Shown here: positions 41,815-50,809 of the stretch, piece by piece
Position numbering within the stretch: the first letter of the stretch is position 1
Layout: each line of letters begins with the position of its first letter
Origin: Helicobacter sp.
Lineage (GTDB): Bacteria > Campylobacterota > Campylobacteria > Campylobacterales > Helicobacteraceae
Length of the DNA: 64,000 nucleotides
Reading direction: 5' to 3'
Assembly: GCF_014799995.1 (NCBI RefSeq)
Contig: NZ_JAAVGY010000062.1
Span: forward strand, 1-64,000
Notes under the pieces: model-generated
What the model saw: only the letters and a program-made list of their open reading frames with translations
Database searches by the model: none
Told to the model about the DNA's origin: nothing
Program-made: the position numbers and the translations under genes

Positions 41815-42594
41815 ATGGAACTCCTAGCTTATTTGACAGAGGGTAATGTCGCAAACTTTCTACTCTTGCTACTGCGATTTGCCGGGATTATCGCCTTTTT
41901 TCCTTTTTTTGAAAACCAAATGATTAATAATTCCATTAAAGGCGCATTGATTTTTTGGCTCACGATTGTATTTATTCCTCTTTTAGATGTTGTACCTCCG
42001 GCGAATTGGACAATTTTGCGCTTTATTGTCGCAGGACTTTCTGAAGTTATGCTTGGATTCCTTGCTTCTGTGGCACTTCAAATCGTATTGGGTATGGTTT
42101 CGTTTGGAGGAGAATTAATGTCTTTTGCAATGGGATTAACCATTGCGAATGCCTATGACCCAATCACAGGAGCACAAAAGCCAATCGTTGGGCAATTACT
42201 GACACTCCTTGCCCTGTTGATTGCTTTAGGGCTTGATTATCATCACCTCTTTTTTTATTTTGTAGCAGAGAGCATTCAAGAGATTCCATTAGGCGGCTTT
42301 ATGTTTGCTCCAAACTATATTGAATACATTGTCAAATCCTTTGCGAATCTTTTTGTCATCGGGCTTACAATGTCTTTTCCTATCATTGCTCTGATTCTCT
42401 TATCGGATATTATCTTTGGTATGATTATGAAAGCGCACCCACAATTTAACTTGCTAGCGATTGGTTTTCCTGTGAAGATTGCAGTCGCGTTTGCGGTGCT
42501 AGTCGTGATTGTTCCTGCGATTATACTGCATTTCAAACGAGAATTTTTGAGTGCCTTTGATGCGCTCACGATTCTGTTTCAAACAAGTTTCTAG
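41815..42594 (+). CDS. fliR: Flagellar biosynthesis protein FliR
   Basis: A 259-residue polytopic component of the flagellar type III export gate (FliPQR). It shows the hallmark N-terminal span LLLLLLRFAGIIAFFPFFE, about six membrane segments and the helix GGELMSFAMGLTIAN conserved in FliR/EscT proteins. It begins three bases after the MFS gene. The association with the tsf region is conserved in Campylobacter. Confidence 0.93.
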   Translation: MELLAYLTEGNVANFLLLLLRFAGIIAFFPFFENQMINNSIKGALIFWLTIVFIPLLDVVPPANWTILRFIVAGLSEVMLGFLASVALQIVLGMVSFGGELMSFAMGLTIANAYDPITGAQKPIVGQLLTLLALLIALGLDYHHLFFYFVAESIQEIPLGGFMFAPNYIEYIVKSFANLFVIGLTMSFPIIALILLSDIIFGMIMKAHPQFNLLAIGFPVKIAVAFAVLVVIVPAIILHFKREFLSAFDALTILFQTSF

Positions 42595-42656
42595 CACAAC
42601 TTTCTAAAGTAGCAAAAGTTAATAAGTGTTTTAATAAATTTTAATTTTTTAAGCCC

Positions 42657-42662
42657 TATAAT
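42657..42662 (+). promoter_or_regulatory. -10 box for the Bcr/CflA-type exporter gene
   Basis: TATAAT at 42657-42662 predicts a start near 42669, leaving a leader of about 21 nt before the ATG at 42690. Confidence 0.5.
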
Positions 42663-42689
42663 CATTTTTAAAATTACTCGGGATTTTTT

Positions 42690-43919
42690 ATGCGACAAGT
42701 TTCTTCTTATCAAGGCTTTGCAAAGGCTAAACTCATTTTTATTTTGGCTTTTATGTCAAGTTTAGCACCCTTAACGACAGATATGTATTTGCCTGCACTT
42801 GGGGAGGTGCAGGCGACTTTTGCTACCACACCCTTTTATGTGCAACTCTCTCTTGCTGTCTTTTTTGTCGCTTTCGCGCTTGGGCAGTTACTCTATGGAC
42901 CTTTGAGTGATATTTATGGCAGAAAAAAGCCTCTTTATGTTGGAATCACACTTTTTATTGTCGCAAGCCTTGCGTGCATTAGCTTTGATTCTGTGGATAG
43001 CTTCATTACTTTTCGTTTTTTGCAGGCACTCGGGGGCTGCGCTGGTGTCGTGATTGCGCGCGCAATCATTAATGATAATTTTGAACTCAAAGAAGCCGCA
43101 AGTGCGTTTGCTTTGATGATGGTTGTCTCTAGCCTAGCACCGATGCTTGCTCCCGTGTTTGGAAGTTTTTTGTTGGATTATTTCTCGTGGAAAAGCATTT
43201 TTGCCACACTCTTTGCGCTTGGGATTCTACTTTTTGTGCTGATTGTGTTTGGAATCCAAGAAAAAAACCCAAGCAGAGGGGAGAAGTTGGATTTAAAGAA
43301 TATTTTATCTAACTACAAATGTATCTTGAAAGATAGGAGATTCCGCATTTATGTTTTGTCTGCAAGCTTTGTTATGGCGACAATTTTTGCTTATATTACA
43401 GGCTCATCGTTTATTTTTCGTGAATATTTTGGCTTGAGTGAAAAGGCTTATGGAATCTTGTTTGGTGTGAATGCCATTAGTTTTATGATTTTTGCAAACA
43501 TTAATGCAAGAATCGTGCGCAAATATTCACCCTATGCGGTGTTGCCCTATGCGTTTGTTGTGATGTTTGGAATCGCATTGGTGTTGATTGTCGTGGGGTG
43601 GTTGGACTTGGGATTTTTGCCTTTTGAGATTCTTTTGTTTTTAATGCTTGGAATGAATGGCTTTATCGTGCCTAATACTACCACACTTGCGATGGCGCGG
43701 TTTAAACAAATCTCCGGGAGTGCTTCGGCGATTTTAGGCACAGCACAATTTGCCTTTGCTGGTGCGATTTCCTTTATCGTAGGTGCAGTGGGGGCAAATA
43801 CTCCTTTTCCCTTAGCCTTAGTCATCGCGTGTTGCTTGCTTTTGGCGTGTGGAATCTATTTCTCACTCAATGCAAGAGAAGTGAGAAATTATAAACGCAA
43901 GTTTTTGAAATTTATGTAA
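42690..43919 (+). CDS. Bcr/CflA family drug efflux transporter
   Basis: A 409-residue MFS exporter with 12 predicted spans. The start of helix 1 reads SLAPLTTDMYLPALGEV, diagnostic of the Bcr/CflA drug:H+ antiporters, followed by GQLLYGPLSDIYGRKKPLY (MFS motif A). Family members export bicyclomycin, chloramphenicol or sulfonamides and also small metabolites such as cysteine; the substrate here is unknown. It has its own promoter and is convergent with lpxK. Confidence 0.92.
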   Translation: MRQVSSYQGFAKAKLIFILAFMSSLAPLTTDMYLPALGEVQATFATTPFYVQLSLAVFFVAFALGQLLYGPLSDIYGRKKPLYVGITLFIVASLACISFDSVDSFITFRFLQALGGCAGVVIARAIINDNFELKEAASAFALMMVVSSLAPMLAPVFGSFLLDYFSWKSIFATLFALGILLFVLIVFGIQEKNPSRGEKLDLKNILSNYKCILKDRRFRIYVLSASFVMATIFAYITGSSFIFREYFGLSEKAYGILFGVNAISFMIFANINARIVRKYSPYAVLPYAFVVMFGIALVLIVVGWLDLGFLPFEILLFLMLGMNGFIVPNTTTLAMARFKQISGSASAILGTAQFAFAGAISFIVGAVGANTPFPLALVIACCLLLACGIYFSLNAREVRNYKRKFLKFM

Positions 43920-43929
43920 TTTCGGTAGT

Positions 43930-44838
43930 TTAGTTTTGCGATTCTTTGGCAATATAATCTTGAATTGCTTGTTTGATTGCAGGATTAATCTTGATTTCCA
44001 AATGCAAAATAGAGAGTGGCAAGCCAAATTCCTCAAGTTTTGTTGCGTCTTTTGGTGTAACTAAAAGAGAAGTGGCATTGAATTGTGCATATTGTTCTAA
44101 TATTTTTGTTTTGTCAAAAAAAGAATGATCTTTTAAAAGAATCTTGCCCACGACATTTGGCAGATATTTATCCAAGCGCGAGGGATTCGCAATAGCGGTA
44201 AGAAGCAGCATTCTCTCCGTAGGATAGAGTAATTGCACTTCGCGCGCATAGTCTATGCCCTCTTGAGCCAAAATATCCGCGACTTTGTAAGCACTTTTAT
44301 GCTCGCGATATGCGCCACTAGGGATACAAAAGTCAAAGTAGGGTTCAAGCTTTGGTTTGAGTAAGATATTTAGTTTCTTGAAATTGAAGCGGAATCCATC
44401 GTCTAAAAAGATGACTTTAGCCCCTAGTTCTTTGGCTTTTAAAATAGCATTTTTACGATTTTCGCTGACAATGACGCTAGAGGTTTTTAGGGTTTTTGCT
44501 AGCATTATGGCTTCATCGCCAGCGGTTTGCACATCGGTTTGGAGGTTTCCTTGAATGCTGACGATTTTTAACCCTTTGCTTTTTCTCCCAAATCCGCGCA
44601 AAATCACGCAAGAGTCTTGATAGTCTTTGGCAATTTCTAGGATAAAGGGAGACTTGCCACTCCCGCCTAAAACAAGATTCCCCACACTGATAATGGGAAT
44701 CCCAAAATCATAAAAAGGCGCGAATTTTCGCTTGAGGGTTGCGATGAGGCAATAAATCAAGCTAAAAGGCAAAAGGCAAAAGGCAAGAAGTTTTTGTAAT
44801 GTGCTAGGGGCAAAGAAATATCGTTCAATCTTACGCAT
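43930..44838 (-). CDS. lpxK: Tetraacyldisaccharide 4'-kinase
   Basis: This inner-membrane kinase phosphorylates the 4' position of the lipid A precursor. From the ATG at 44838 it is 302 residues, with an N-terminal membrane-associated helix (LLAFCLLPFSLIYCLIA), the P-loop variant GNLVLGGSGKSPF (residues 53-65) and the FLDDGFRF motif. The start overlaps the stop of the upstream aminotransferase gene (TAATG); an upstream in-frame start at 44877 is less likely. H. pylori has lpxK directly next to nadE; here another gene lies between. Confidence 0.92.
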   Translation of the reverse strand: MRKIERYFFAPSTLQKLLAFCLLPFSLIYCLIATLKRKFAPFYDFGIPIISVGNLVLGGSGKSPFILEIAKDYQDSCVILRGFGRKSKGLKIVSIQGNLQTDVQTAGDEAIMLAKTLKTSSVIVSENRKNAILKAKELGAKVIFLDDGFRFNFKKLNILLKPKLEPYFDFCIPSGAYREHKSAYKVADILAQEGIDYAREVQLLYPTERMLLLTAIANPSRLDKYLPNVVGKILLKDHSFFDKTKILEQYAQFNATSLLVTPKDATKLEEFGLPLSILHLEIKINPAIKQAIQDYIAKESQN

Positions 44839-45968
44839 TAGACGCGCTCGCTTGCAAGGCGCAAAACTTGTTTGCAAACATAGTCTATGTCGTCTTTTTG
44901 CATTGCACTATAAATAGGCAAACTTAGAATCTGCTGGTAGTTTTTAAGTGAGATTGGGAAATCGCTAATCTTATATTTATATTTGTTTTTATAATAGCTT
45001 AGCAAATGCAATGGCACGAAGTGAAGCGCAGTTTCTATGCCACAATCTTTTAATTCACGCGCGAAATGGTCGCGATTCTTATCTACTTTAATAATAAAGT
45101 GAAAAAAAATGTGTTCGCGCTTGACGCTTGGCATAAAGAGGTGGGGAGCGTCTTGCAGGGTTTGAATATAGTGCTTAGCAATCTCTTGACGCTTTTTGAT
45201 GATGTAATCAATGCGTTTGAGTTGGCTTAGACAAAGTGCGGTATCAAGGAGGCTGATATTGTATTTATTGCCAATTCCTACGACATCATAGAGATATTGC
45301 GGGCGCGTGCTTGTTATGCGTTCGCTTACGATTCCGTGATAGCGGAGCAGCATTGCTTGTGAAGCAAGCTCATCGTCTTGTGTTGTGAGCATTCCTGCTT
45401 GTGCAACAGGATTTGAGGAATCTAACACGATACTAAAAATGCTTGCAAAGCTACGATGAGAGCCGATTTTCAAACCATTGTGTGTTAATCCTAATGCCAT
45501 CGTGGCATCTTCAATGATTTTGATATTATGCTCTTCGGCTAAATGGTAAAAAGGCTCTATATCGCAGTTTTGCCCTGCAATATGACTAATAATAATTGCA
45601 CGCAGTTTCTTGCTGCCGATTCTTTCTAGGGTTTCTTTGCATTTTTGTAATGAAATCAAAAAGGTATCTTCTTCAATATCTACAAAGATGGGTTCGGCGT
45701 CAAAATGCCGAATCATTTCTGGAAACATTGGGTGGCAATTCACAGGGCATAGAATCTTATCTCCGCGCTTCAAGTCCATAGCAAAAAGGCATAAATGAAA
45801 AGCGGCTGTCCCGCTAACTGCCGAAATTGCGTGTTTGATGCCAATGTATTTTTTAAATTCTTCTTCAAGTTCTAATACGATATTATGACTTGGATTTTCT
45901 AATACACTAAGAATCGCATCTCTTTCTGCTTCGGTAATATCGGGGATAAAGTAGGGAATGTTTCGCAT
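44838..45968 (-). CDS. DegT/DnrJ/EryC1/StrS family protein lacking the PLP lysine
   Basis: A 376-residue sugar-aminotransferase-fold protein. It starts IPYFIPDITEAERDAIL and has SGTAAFHL (residues 52-59) and the aspartate that contacts the cofactor ring (IIEDATMALG, D154). However, where family members have the cofactor-binding lysine (FSFHPxK-x8-GG), this one reads FSIVLDSSNPVAQAGML, placing Ser184 at the lysine position. It may therefore be inactive, bind PMP noncovalently as in ColD-type dehydratases (which have His), or serve another role. The overlap with lpxK and the neighbour nadE suggest an envelope sugar context. The alignment was made by eye. Confidence 0.8.
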   Translation of the reverse strand: MRNIPYFIPDITEAERDAILSVLENPSHNIVLELEEEFKKYIGIKHAISAVSGTAAFHLCLFAMDLKRGDKILCPVNCHPMFPEMIRHFDAEPIFVDIEEDTFLISLQKCKETLERIGSKKLRAIIISHIAGQNCDIEPFYHLAEEHNIKIIEDATMALGLTHNGLKIGSHRSFASIFSIVLDSSNPVAQAGMLTTQDDELASQAMLLRYHGIVSERITSTRPQYLYDVVGIGNKYNISLLDTALCLSQLKRIDYIIKKRQEIAKHYIQTLQDAPHLFMPSVKREHIFFHFIIKVDKNRDHFARELKDCGIETALHFVPLHLLSYYKNKYKYKISDFPISLKNYQQILSLPIYSAMQKDDIDYVCKQVLRLASERV

Positions 45969-45977
45969 AGGTTTCCT

Positions 45978-46730
45978 TTAAATTTGCGCAATTTCTGGCA
46001 TTTTACGTTTGAAGTCAAAGCGTGCGATTCTCTCTTGGACTAATTCCAATGCCGCTTTAGGTAAATTTTGCTTTAGAATCTCGCTTTCGTCTGCGCCTTT
46101 TTCTAATAGTAACATAATTCTATCCAAGATTGCATAAGAGAATCCTAGCTCTTTTTCATCGCTTTGCCCCTCATATAAATCTGCGCTTGGTGCTTTTTCT
46201 ATGATATTTTTTGGAATCTCTAGGAGATGTGCTAGTGTGTAAATTTCTGTCTTGTAAAGGTTGCCAATGGGGTTAATGGCGCAAGCTAAATCACCAAAGA
46301 TTGTTCCATAACCGAGCAAAAGCTCGCTTTTATTGCTTGTGCCAACAACTAGGGCGCGGTGTGCAAAGGCATAATCATATAAACAAATCATTCGCAATCT
46401 TGCACAAAGATTTCCTATGCGTGCAGAATCCAAGCCTTGTAAAGTCTCTTCCAATGCACTTTGGGGCTGATTTAGGCGGAGAATTTGATAAAAGATTCCA
46501 AATTGCTGACACAATTCTAATGCGTCATCTAAACTTGCTTTAGAAGATTGTTTGGAGGGCATTAAAAGTGCTTGGTGGCTTTGGGGGAAAGCAAGCTGAC
46601 AAAGGCGTGCAACGACTGCAGAATCAATACCGCCACTAAGCCCAAATACGACAGATTGGAAACCCCTTGCCTGCACTTTGGTTGCAATAAATTGGACAAG
46701 ATTTTGTTTAATGATTTCAAAATCTCTCAT
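45978..46730 (-). CDS. nadE: NAD synthetase (ammonia-dependent type)
   Basis: A 250-residue N-type ATP pyrophosphatase that converts deamido-NAD to NAD. The PP-loop is SGGIDS (residues 32-37), followed by the substrate-binding LLGYGTIFGDLACAINPIGN and KAPSADLYEGQSDEKELG. No glutaminase domain is present, so ammonia is the likely nitrogen donor. The ATG at 46730 is chosen since AAAGG lies eight bases upstream. It heads the nadE-aminotransferase-lpxK unit. Confidence 0.94.
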   Translation of the reverse strand: MRDFEIIKQNLVQFIATKVQARGFQSVVFGLSGGIDSAVVARLCQLAFPQSHQALLMPSKQSSKASLDDALELCQQFGIFYQILRLNQPQSALEETLQGLDSARIGNLCARLRMICLYDYAFAHRALVVGTSNKSELLLGYGTIFGDLACAINPIGNLYKTEIYTLAHLLEIPKNIIEKAPSADLYEGQSDEKELGFSYAILDRIMLLLEKGADESEILKQNLPKAALELVQERIARFDFKRKMPEIAQI

Positions 46731-46802
46731 TTTAATTGCCTTTATATGGATAAATTTTACATTGAAATTAAAAATTAAATACAAAATTTCAATAAAATTT
46801 AT

Positions 46803-46808
46803 ATTATA
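46803..46808 (-). promoter_or_regulatory. -10 box for the nadE operon
   Basis: ATTATA on the plus strand is TATAAT on the minus strand; the predicted start is near 46796, about 66 bases before the nadE ATG. It lies only 15 bases from the divergent cadF-like -10 box, so the two promoters probably interfere or share control. Confidence 0.4.
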
Positions 46809-46822
46809 GCCAAATTTTTAGA

Positions 46823-46828
46823 TATAAT
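46823..46828 (+). promoter_or_regulatory. -10 box for the cadF-like gene
   Basis: TATAAT at 46823-46828 predicts a start near 46835 and a 23-nt leader containing AAGGAG. Confidence 0.5.
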
Positions 46829-46857
46829 ATAAACTTTATATTGCTTAAGGAGAAAAC

Positions 46858-47751
46858 ATGAAAAAAGTTCTTGCGCTTTCATTGGTATTAAGTGGCTCAC
46901 TTTTTGCGGCGAATAATTTATTTGAAATTACTCCGCAAGTGGGGGGCACTTTTCATATTAAAAATGATCGCTATAAAAATACTGCGGAGTTAAGCTATGG
47001 TTTGAAATTTGCGAGTCGTGTCGCACCAACCGTGCTTACAGAAATTGGTTACGAACGTGCAGATAGTGCAAAAGGTAGCCAACCAAGACAATCTACGGAT
47101 ATTAATCGTTACTATGTGAATCTTGTCAAAGAATTTGAAGTATGGGAAAAAACCTCTCCTTATATTTTAGGGGGTGTTGGTTATGAGGACTTGACTCGTA
47201 ATTTCCAAAATATGGATAGTGATTTCTTTGTGCAATATGGTATAGGATTGCGCCACGAGATTGCAGAGTATCTTCACTTAAAAACTGAAGTTCGTCATTT
47301 GGCTAGCTTTGATGGACGCAGTGATGTGATTGCAATGGTTGGCTTTAGCATTCCGTTTGGAACTTATGCACAAGCAGAAGCTCCAGAACCTACACCAGCT
47401 CCAGCATTGTCTCATATCCATACTTTCTCTGTGCAGTTCCCATTTGATTCTTCAAATGTTGCACCAGAATACAATGCAGAAATTGTAGATTTTGCAGAGT
47501 ATATGAAACAAAATCCAAACCAAACAGCAATCATCAATGGGCATACAGATTCCACAGGAAATCCAGCCTACAATCAACAATTGTCTGAACGTCGTGCAAC
47601 AGCAGTTAAAAATAAAATTATAGAAGAAGGAATCTCTGCGGAAAGATTAGAAGCAAAAGGTTATGGTGAAACAAGACCAATTGCGGATAATGCGACAAAA
47701 GAAGGCAGACAGAAAAACCGAAGAGTTGAGGCAGAAGTTTATACTAAATAA
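46858..47751 (+). CDS. CadF-like OmpA-family outer membrane protein
   Basis: A 297-residue protein with a signal peptide (about residues 1-17), an eight-strand OmpA-type barrel opening LFEITPQVGGTFHI, a short Pro/Ala hinge near residue 178 and a C-terminal OmpA peptidoglycan-binding domain (INGHTDSTGNPAYNQQLSERRA ... GYGETRP ... KNRRVEAEV in pieces). The layout and motifs such as GGVGYEDLTRNF match the Campylobacter fibronectin-binding adhesin CadF; adhesin function here is inferred. It has its own promoter and AAGGAG site. The following gene is 19 bases downstream. Confidence 0.88.
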   Translation: MKKVLALSLVLSGSLFAANNLFEITPQVGGTFHIKNDRYKNTAELSYGLKFASRVAPTVLTEIGYERADSAKGSQPRQSTDINRYYVNLVKEFEVWEKTSPYILGGVGYEDLTRNFQNMDSDFFVQYGIGLRHEIAEYLHLKTEVRHLASFDGRSDVIAMVGFSIPFGTYAQAEAPEPTPAPALSHIHTFSVQFPFDSSNVAPEYNAEIVDFAEYMKQNPNQTAIINGHTDSTGNPAYNQQLSERRATAVKNKIIEEGISAERLEAKGYGETRPIADNATKEGRQKNRRVEAEVYTK

Positions 47752-47770
47752 ATTTTAGAGGTTTGAGGAA

Positions 47771-49165
47771 TTGAGACCAGTCATCAAACAAGATGTAGCT
47801 ATTTACGCGCCAAATGTATGTTTGGAAATGAAAGAAGCCAAAGAAATCTGCGGTGTGCTCGTTTCTAATAGCGCGACAATTCGTTCGCTTGCATTGAAAG
47901 CAGTTTATTTTTCATTTGAGCACATTGCGCGATTTGATGAGGGGGCTGCGATTCTTATCGCAAAGGCTCTGCTTGCAATGCAAAATAAAGTAAGCATTGC
48001 CGTAGCCTTTGTCGGTTATAATGATAGCCAATTTCCCAAATTAAAATCCCTCTTTCCTAACAAAAGCTTGCCGCTCTTTCGCACAGAATATATGGCAAGT
48101 CTTTTGCTCGGGCTTAAAACCCCTCCATTGCATCAAAGCATTATTTATCACGATAGTGATGGAATGATGCAAACACTCATTTCCCAAGAATTAACCGCAA
48201 AAGGATATGAAGTAATATGTGTCAATAGTGGTGAAGAGTTTATGGATAAACGTCGCCAATATCTTGACAAGGCAATTTATCTTTATGATATATATTTTGA
48301 TGTAACCAATAACTTCATTCCCGTTACAATTAATAGCGGAATCGTCATTTATACACTTTATAAAAAAGTAGATAAAAATATTTCGCTTTTTTTCAATATT
48401 CAAGCACATAATTCGCGTTTAAGAGAGGGTTACAAAGTTTTTATTTTTGATGCAAGCGATACAAAAGACTTTAATCTTGCAGTGCTTGATTTTATTATGT
48501 CTTTAGCTCTTAATAATACGAAGTTTGGGGCTTGTATCGCGATTTGTGGGCTCAAAACCCCTTTAGACCATAGCAAACAAGAACTTTGTGCGCGTAGCAA
48601 TATTTTGTTTTTTGATAATATAGAGAAGTGTAGAAATGACCCAAAAATCAAAGAGCTTGCTAAAGCGCATCAAGCCTCACAGCAAAAAAGCAAAGGATTA
48701 ACCAAACATTTGGTTGCACAATTACCTGTGTTTGTTAATGCTGCAATTGAAACTCTTTCTTCTTTGACGGGAGGAGAGGCGAAACGCACGGATTATAAGG
48801 TAACCAAATATAATAAAAGCAATGAAGCGGATATTATGGGGGCAACGATTACCTTTGAGGGAGATGTTAATGGAATCGTGGCACTTTTATTTACTAAAAC
48901 ACTTGTAAAAGAGGCTTCTATGATGCTTTTGGGGGAAGAATCCCAAAGTGATGAAGAGTTGCTAGACGTGATTTCGGAATTTACTAACATTATCGCGGGT
49001 CGCTCTAAAGCTGTGCTCGCGGAAAATAGCGTTTCTATCGGGATTTCGTTACCGAAAGCCTTTAAAAACGAAGACGAAATCTATCGGGTGCTTACAGGCA
49101 AGCAAGGTGTGCAAATTAACCTACTTCTCAATAATAAGTCTCTGATTTTATTCTTGGCACATTAG
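47771..49165 (+). CDS. Chemotaxis protein with STAS-like, receiver-like and CheX phosphatase domains
   Basis: A 464-residue cytoplasmic protein. Residues about 15-100 resemble a STAS domain (AVYFSFEHIARFDEGAAILIA); about 115-235 resemble a response-regulator receiver that may be degenerate (IIYHDSDGMMQTLISQEL... YLYDIYFD); about 330-464 form a CheX/CheC domain. The phosphatase signature [DS]-x3-E-x2-N-x21-P is complete: DVISEFTN, then P after 21 residues in ISLP. It probably dephosphorylates CheY-P or links it to another signal. Start appears to be a TTG. It follows the cadF-like gene by 19 bases. Confidence 0.78.
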   Translation: MRPVIKQDVAIYAPNVCLEMKEAKEICGVLVSNSATIRSLALKAVYFSFEHIARFDEGAAILIAKALLAMQNKVSIAVAFVGYNDSQFPKLKSLFPNKSLPLFRTEYMASLLLGLKTPPLHQSIIYHDSDGMMQTLISQELTAKGYEVICVNSGEEFMDKRRQYLDKAIYLYDIYFDVTNNFIPVTINSGIVIYTLYKKVDKNISLFFNIQAHNSRLREGYKVFIFDASDTKDFNLAVLDFIMSLALNNTKFGACIAICGLKTPLDHSKQELCARSNILFFDNIEKCRNDPKIKELAKAHQASQQKSKGLTKHLVAQLPVFVNAAIETLSSLTGGEAKRTDYKVTKYNKSNEADIMGATITFEGDVNGIVALLFTKTLVKEASMMLLGEESQSDEELLDVISEFTNIIAGRSKAVLAENSVSIGISLPKAFKNEDEIYRVLTGKQGVQINLLLNNKSLILFLAH

Positions 49166-49262
49166 CCAATCTTACAAAATTAAGCAAATCCTTAATGTAT
49201 TATGGATTGTCATAAATTACTCTTGCAATGGTGAAAAATCTCGCTATTTGTATTTATAAATT

Positions 49263-50319
49263 TTAAGGTTTTTTATTATAGCAGATGGATTCTAAATCAA
49301 GAGTGCTCCAACTCCTATTTACTAAGGGTTTACCTCGTAAAAACTTTAATAATGCTTGTTTTTTAGTCATTGAGAAAACAGAGGTACGCACGAAACTCCC
49401 GCTAAGGAAACTAATGCAAATTGCAATGTCTCTTTTGCAACATTCTTTGAAAGTTCGCTCATCAAAGGTTTCATTTTTAAACTCTTTTGCAAAAAAGATT
49501 AATTTTCTCCCAAGATAATCCACTTCTTTATCTAAGAAAAATGCTAGATTGGAAGCGATTCCAGCCCCTTTGCTGTGAAATGCTTGCAGATTACAATTCC
49601 CAAAGATACAGAAAGGAGAATCCTGTTGGCTAGGGATATAGATTTTTTCATTCTTATAAATGGTAGTTCCTAAAGCCTTAAAATGCGCATTGTCTGGGCT
49701 AAATTCTGTGGTAGCTTGGAGATATTCTGCAAGGGTTTGTGCGGTTAATCTTGCACCTTCAGAGGAAATATAGTGTCCTTTAGCAAATAAATGCGTTGCG
49801 GAATCCTTTTTATGTCGCATAAAAACAGGAAAAATATCCACGACTTCCACATCATTTTTTAGGAGTTCCAAAGTCATTTGTCTAAATTGTGGCAGGGTGG
49901 AAGCACCTTTTAGGAAAGTGGAATCTTGAGCAACTAATTCGGGATAAACGCTAAGTTTGAGAGGGAGAGAGACATAAATCAAACGTGTTTGGAATCTTTT
50001 GAGGGCTTGGCTTAGTTCAACAATATGATTTACAGGGCTTTTCGCCCCCCCCCCAACTTTTTCGCTTAAAGGTAAAAGGAGCAAAGTAAGCCGCGATATG
50101 GTGGTCTAGTTTATCTTGGGATTGGATTTTTGTAACCTTATGGCTGACAAATTTATCTAAAAATCTCCAACGATAAAAAGGGCGCAAAGCCTCCCTAAAA
50201 GCTTTGAGGTTTTTAAATTGACTCTTAAAATCTCCAAATTGCTCTATTTCTTGCAAAAGTGAGTGGATTTGTTTTTGGCGATATTCTTGTATTGCGTTTT
50301 CATTGCTTTTTATCATCAT
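49263..50319 (-). CDS. Phase-variable SGNH/AlgX-like hydrolase, OFF at G10
   Basis: The frame opening at 50319 (MMIKSNENAIQEYRQKQ) reaches a minus-strand tract of ten G (plus-strand C at 50045-50054) near residue 88 and stops at 50017. The downstream frame continues to 49263. Nine or twelve G would join them into a 351- or 352-residue protein through SWGGAKSPVNHIVEL. The joined product has AlgJ/AlgX-type features: VSLPLKLSVYPELVA, VVDIFPVF, AKGHYISSEGARLTAQTLA and FGNCNLQAF at the position of the usual GDS block. Such proteins act in O-acetylation of surface polysaccharides or peptidoglycan. No signal peptide is evident. It is the last gene of a long operon, 16 bases after ruvX. Confidence 0.8.
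50045..50054 (-). repeat. G10 slippage tract (C10 on plus strand)
   Basis: Ten C residues on the plus strand lie inside the coding region of the SGNH-like gene and separate its two reading frames. This is the classic arrangement of a contingency gene switched by slipped-strand mispairing. Confidence 0.9.
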
Positions 50320-50335
50320 TTTTTCCTTTAAGATT

Positions 50336-50797
50336 TTATCGTGGAATATTACCTGAATTTTCCAAATATCTTTCTAAAATCACGAGGGCTGCGAGAGAGT
50401 CTAAACTCCCATCTCTGCTGTTTGCCTTTTTGCGAGATTTCTTATCCTCTAGCTTTTGTAGTGCCTCAAGGGAGCTAAAGCTTTCATCAAAGAAAATGAC
50501 TTCAAGATGAGGTGGAATCGCAAGTAGGCTGACAAAATGCCGAATCCTCCGTTGCATTTCCAAGATAGGATTAGAATCCTCTAGGGAATCGGATTTGAGA
50601 TTCATAGGGATTCCAACAATGAGCAGGTTAGCTTTGGATTCTAAGAGAAGTTGGCTCACTTCTTTGGCAGCTTGATTGCGATTTTTGCGTAAAATTGGCG
50701 GGAGGGGTAGAGCGATGTTTTGGATTGCTTTTGCGACTCCGATTCGCTTTAGCCCTATATCTAGTGCGAGTATGATACGTTGTGTGGAGTTTTCCAT
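50336..50797 (-). CDS. ruvX: YqgF/RuvX Holliday junction resolvase-like protein
   Basis: A 153-residue RNase H-fold protein. The acidic residues sit in LALDIGLKRIGVA (D13), FFDESFSSLEA (Glu) and the C-terminal SLDSLAALVILERYL (Asp). Family members process the 5' end of pre-16S rRNA (YqgF) and have been proposed as resolvases. It lies in the minus operon between hemW and the phase-variable gene, with gaps of 12 and 16 bases. Confidence 0.92.
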   Translation of the reverse strand: MENSTQRIILALDIGLKRIGVAKAIQNIALPLPPILRKNRNQAAKEVSQLLLESKANLLIVGIPMNLKSDSLEDSNPILEMQRRIRHFVSLLAIPPHLEVIFFDESFSSLEALQKLEDKKSRKKANSRDGSLDSLAALVILERYLENSGNIPR

Positions 50798-50809
50798 ATT
50801 TTTCCTTGA

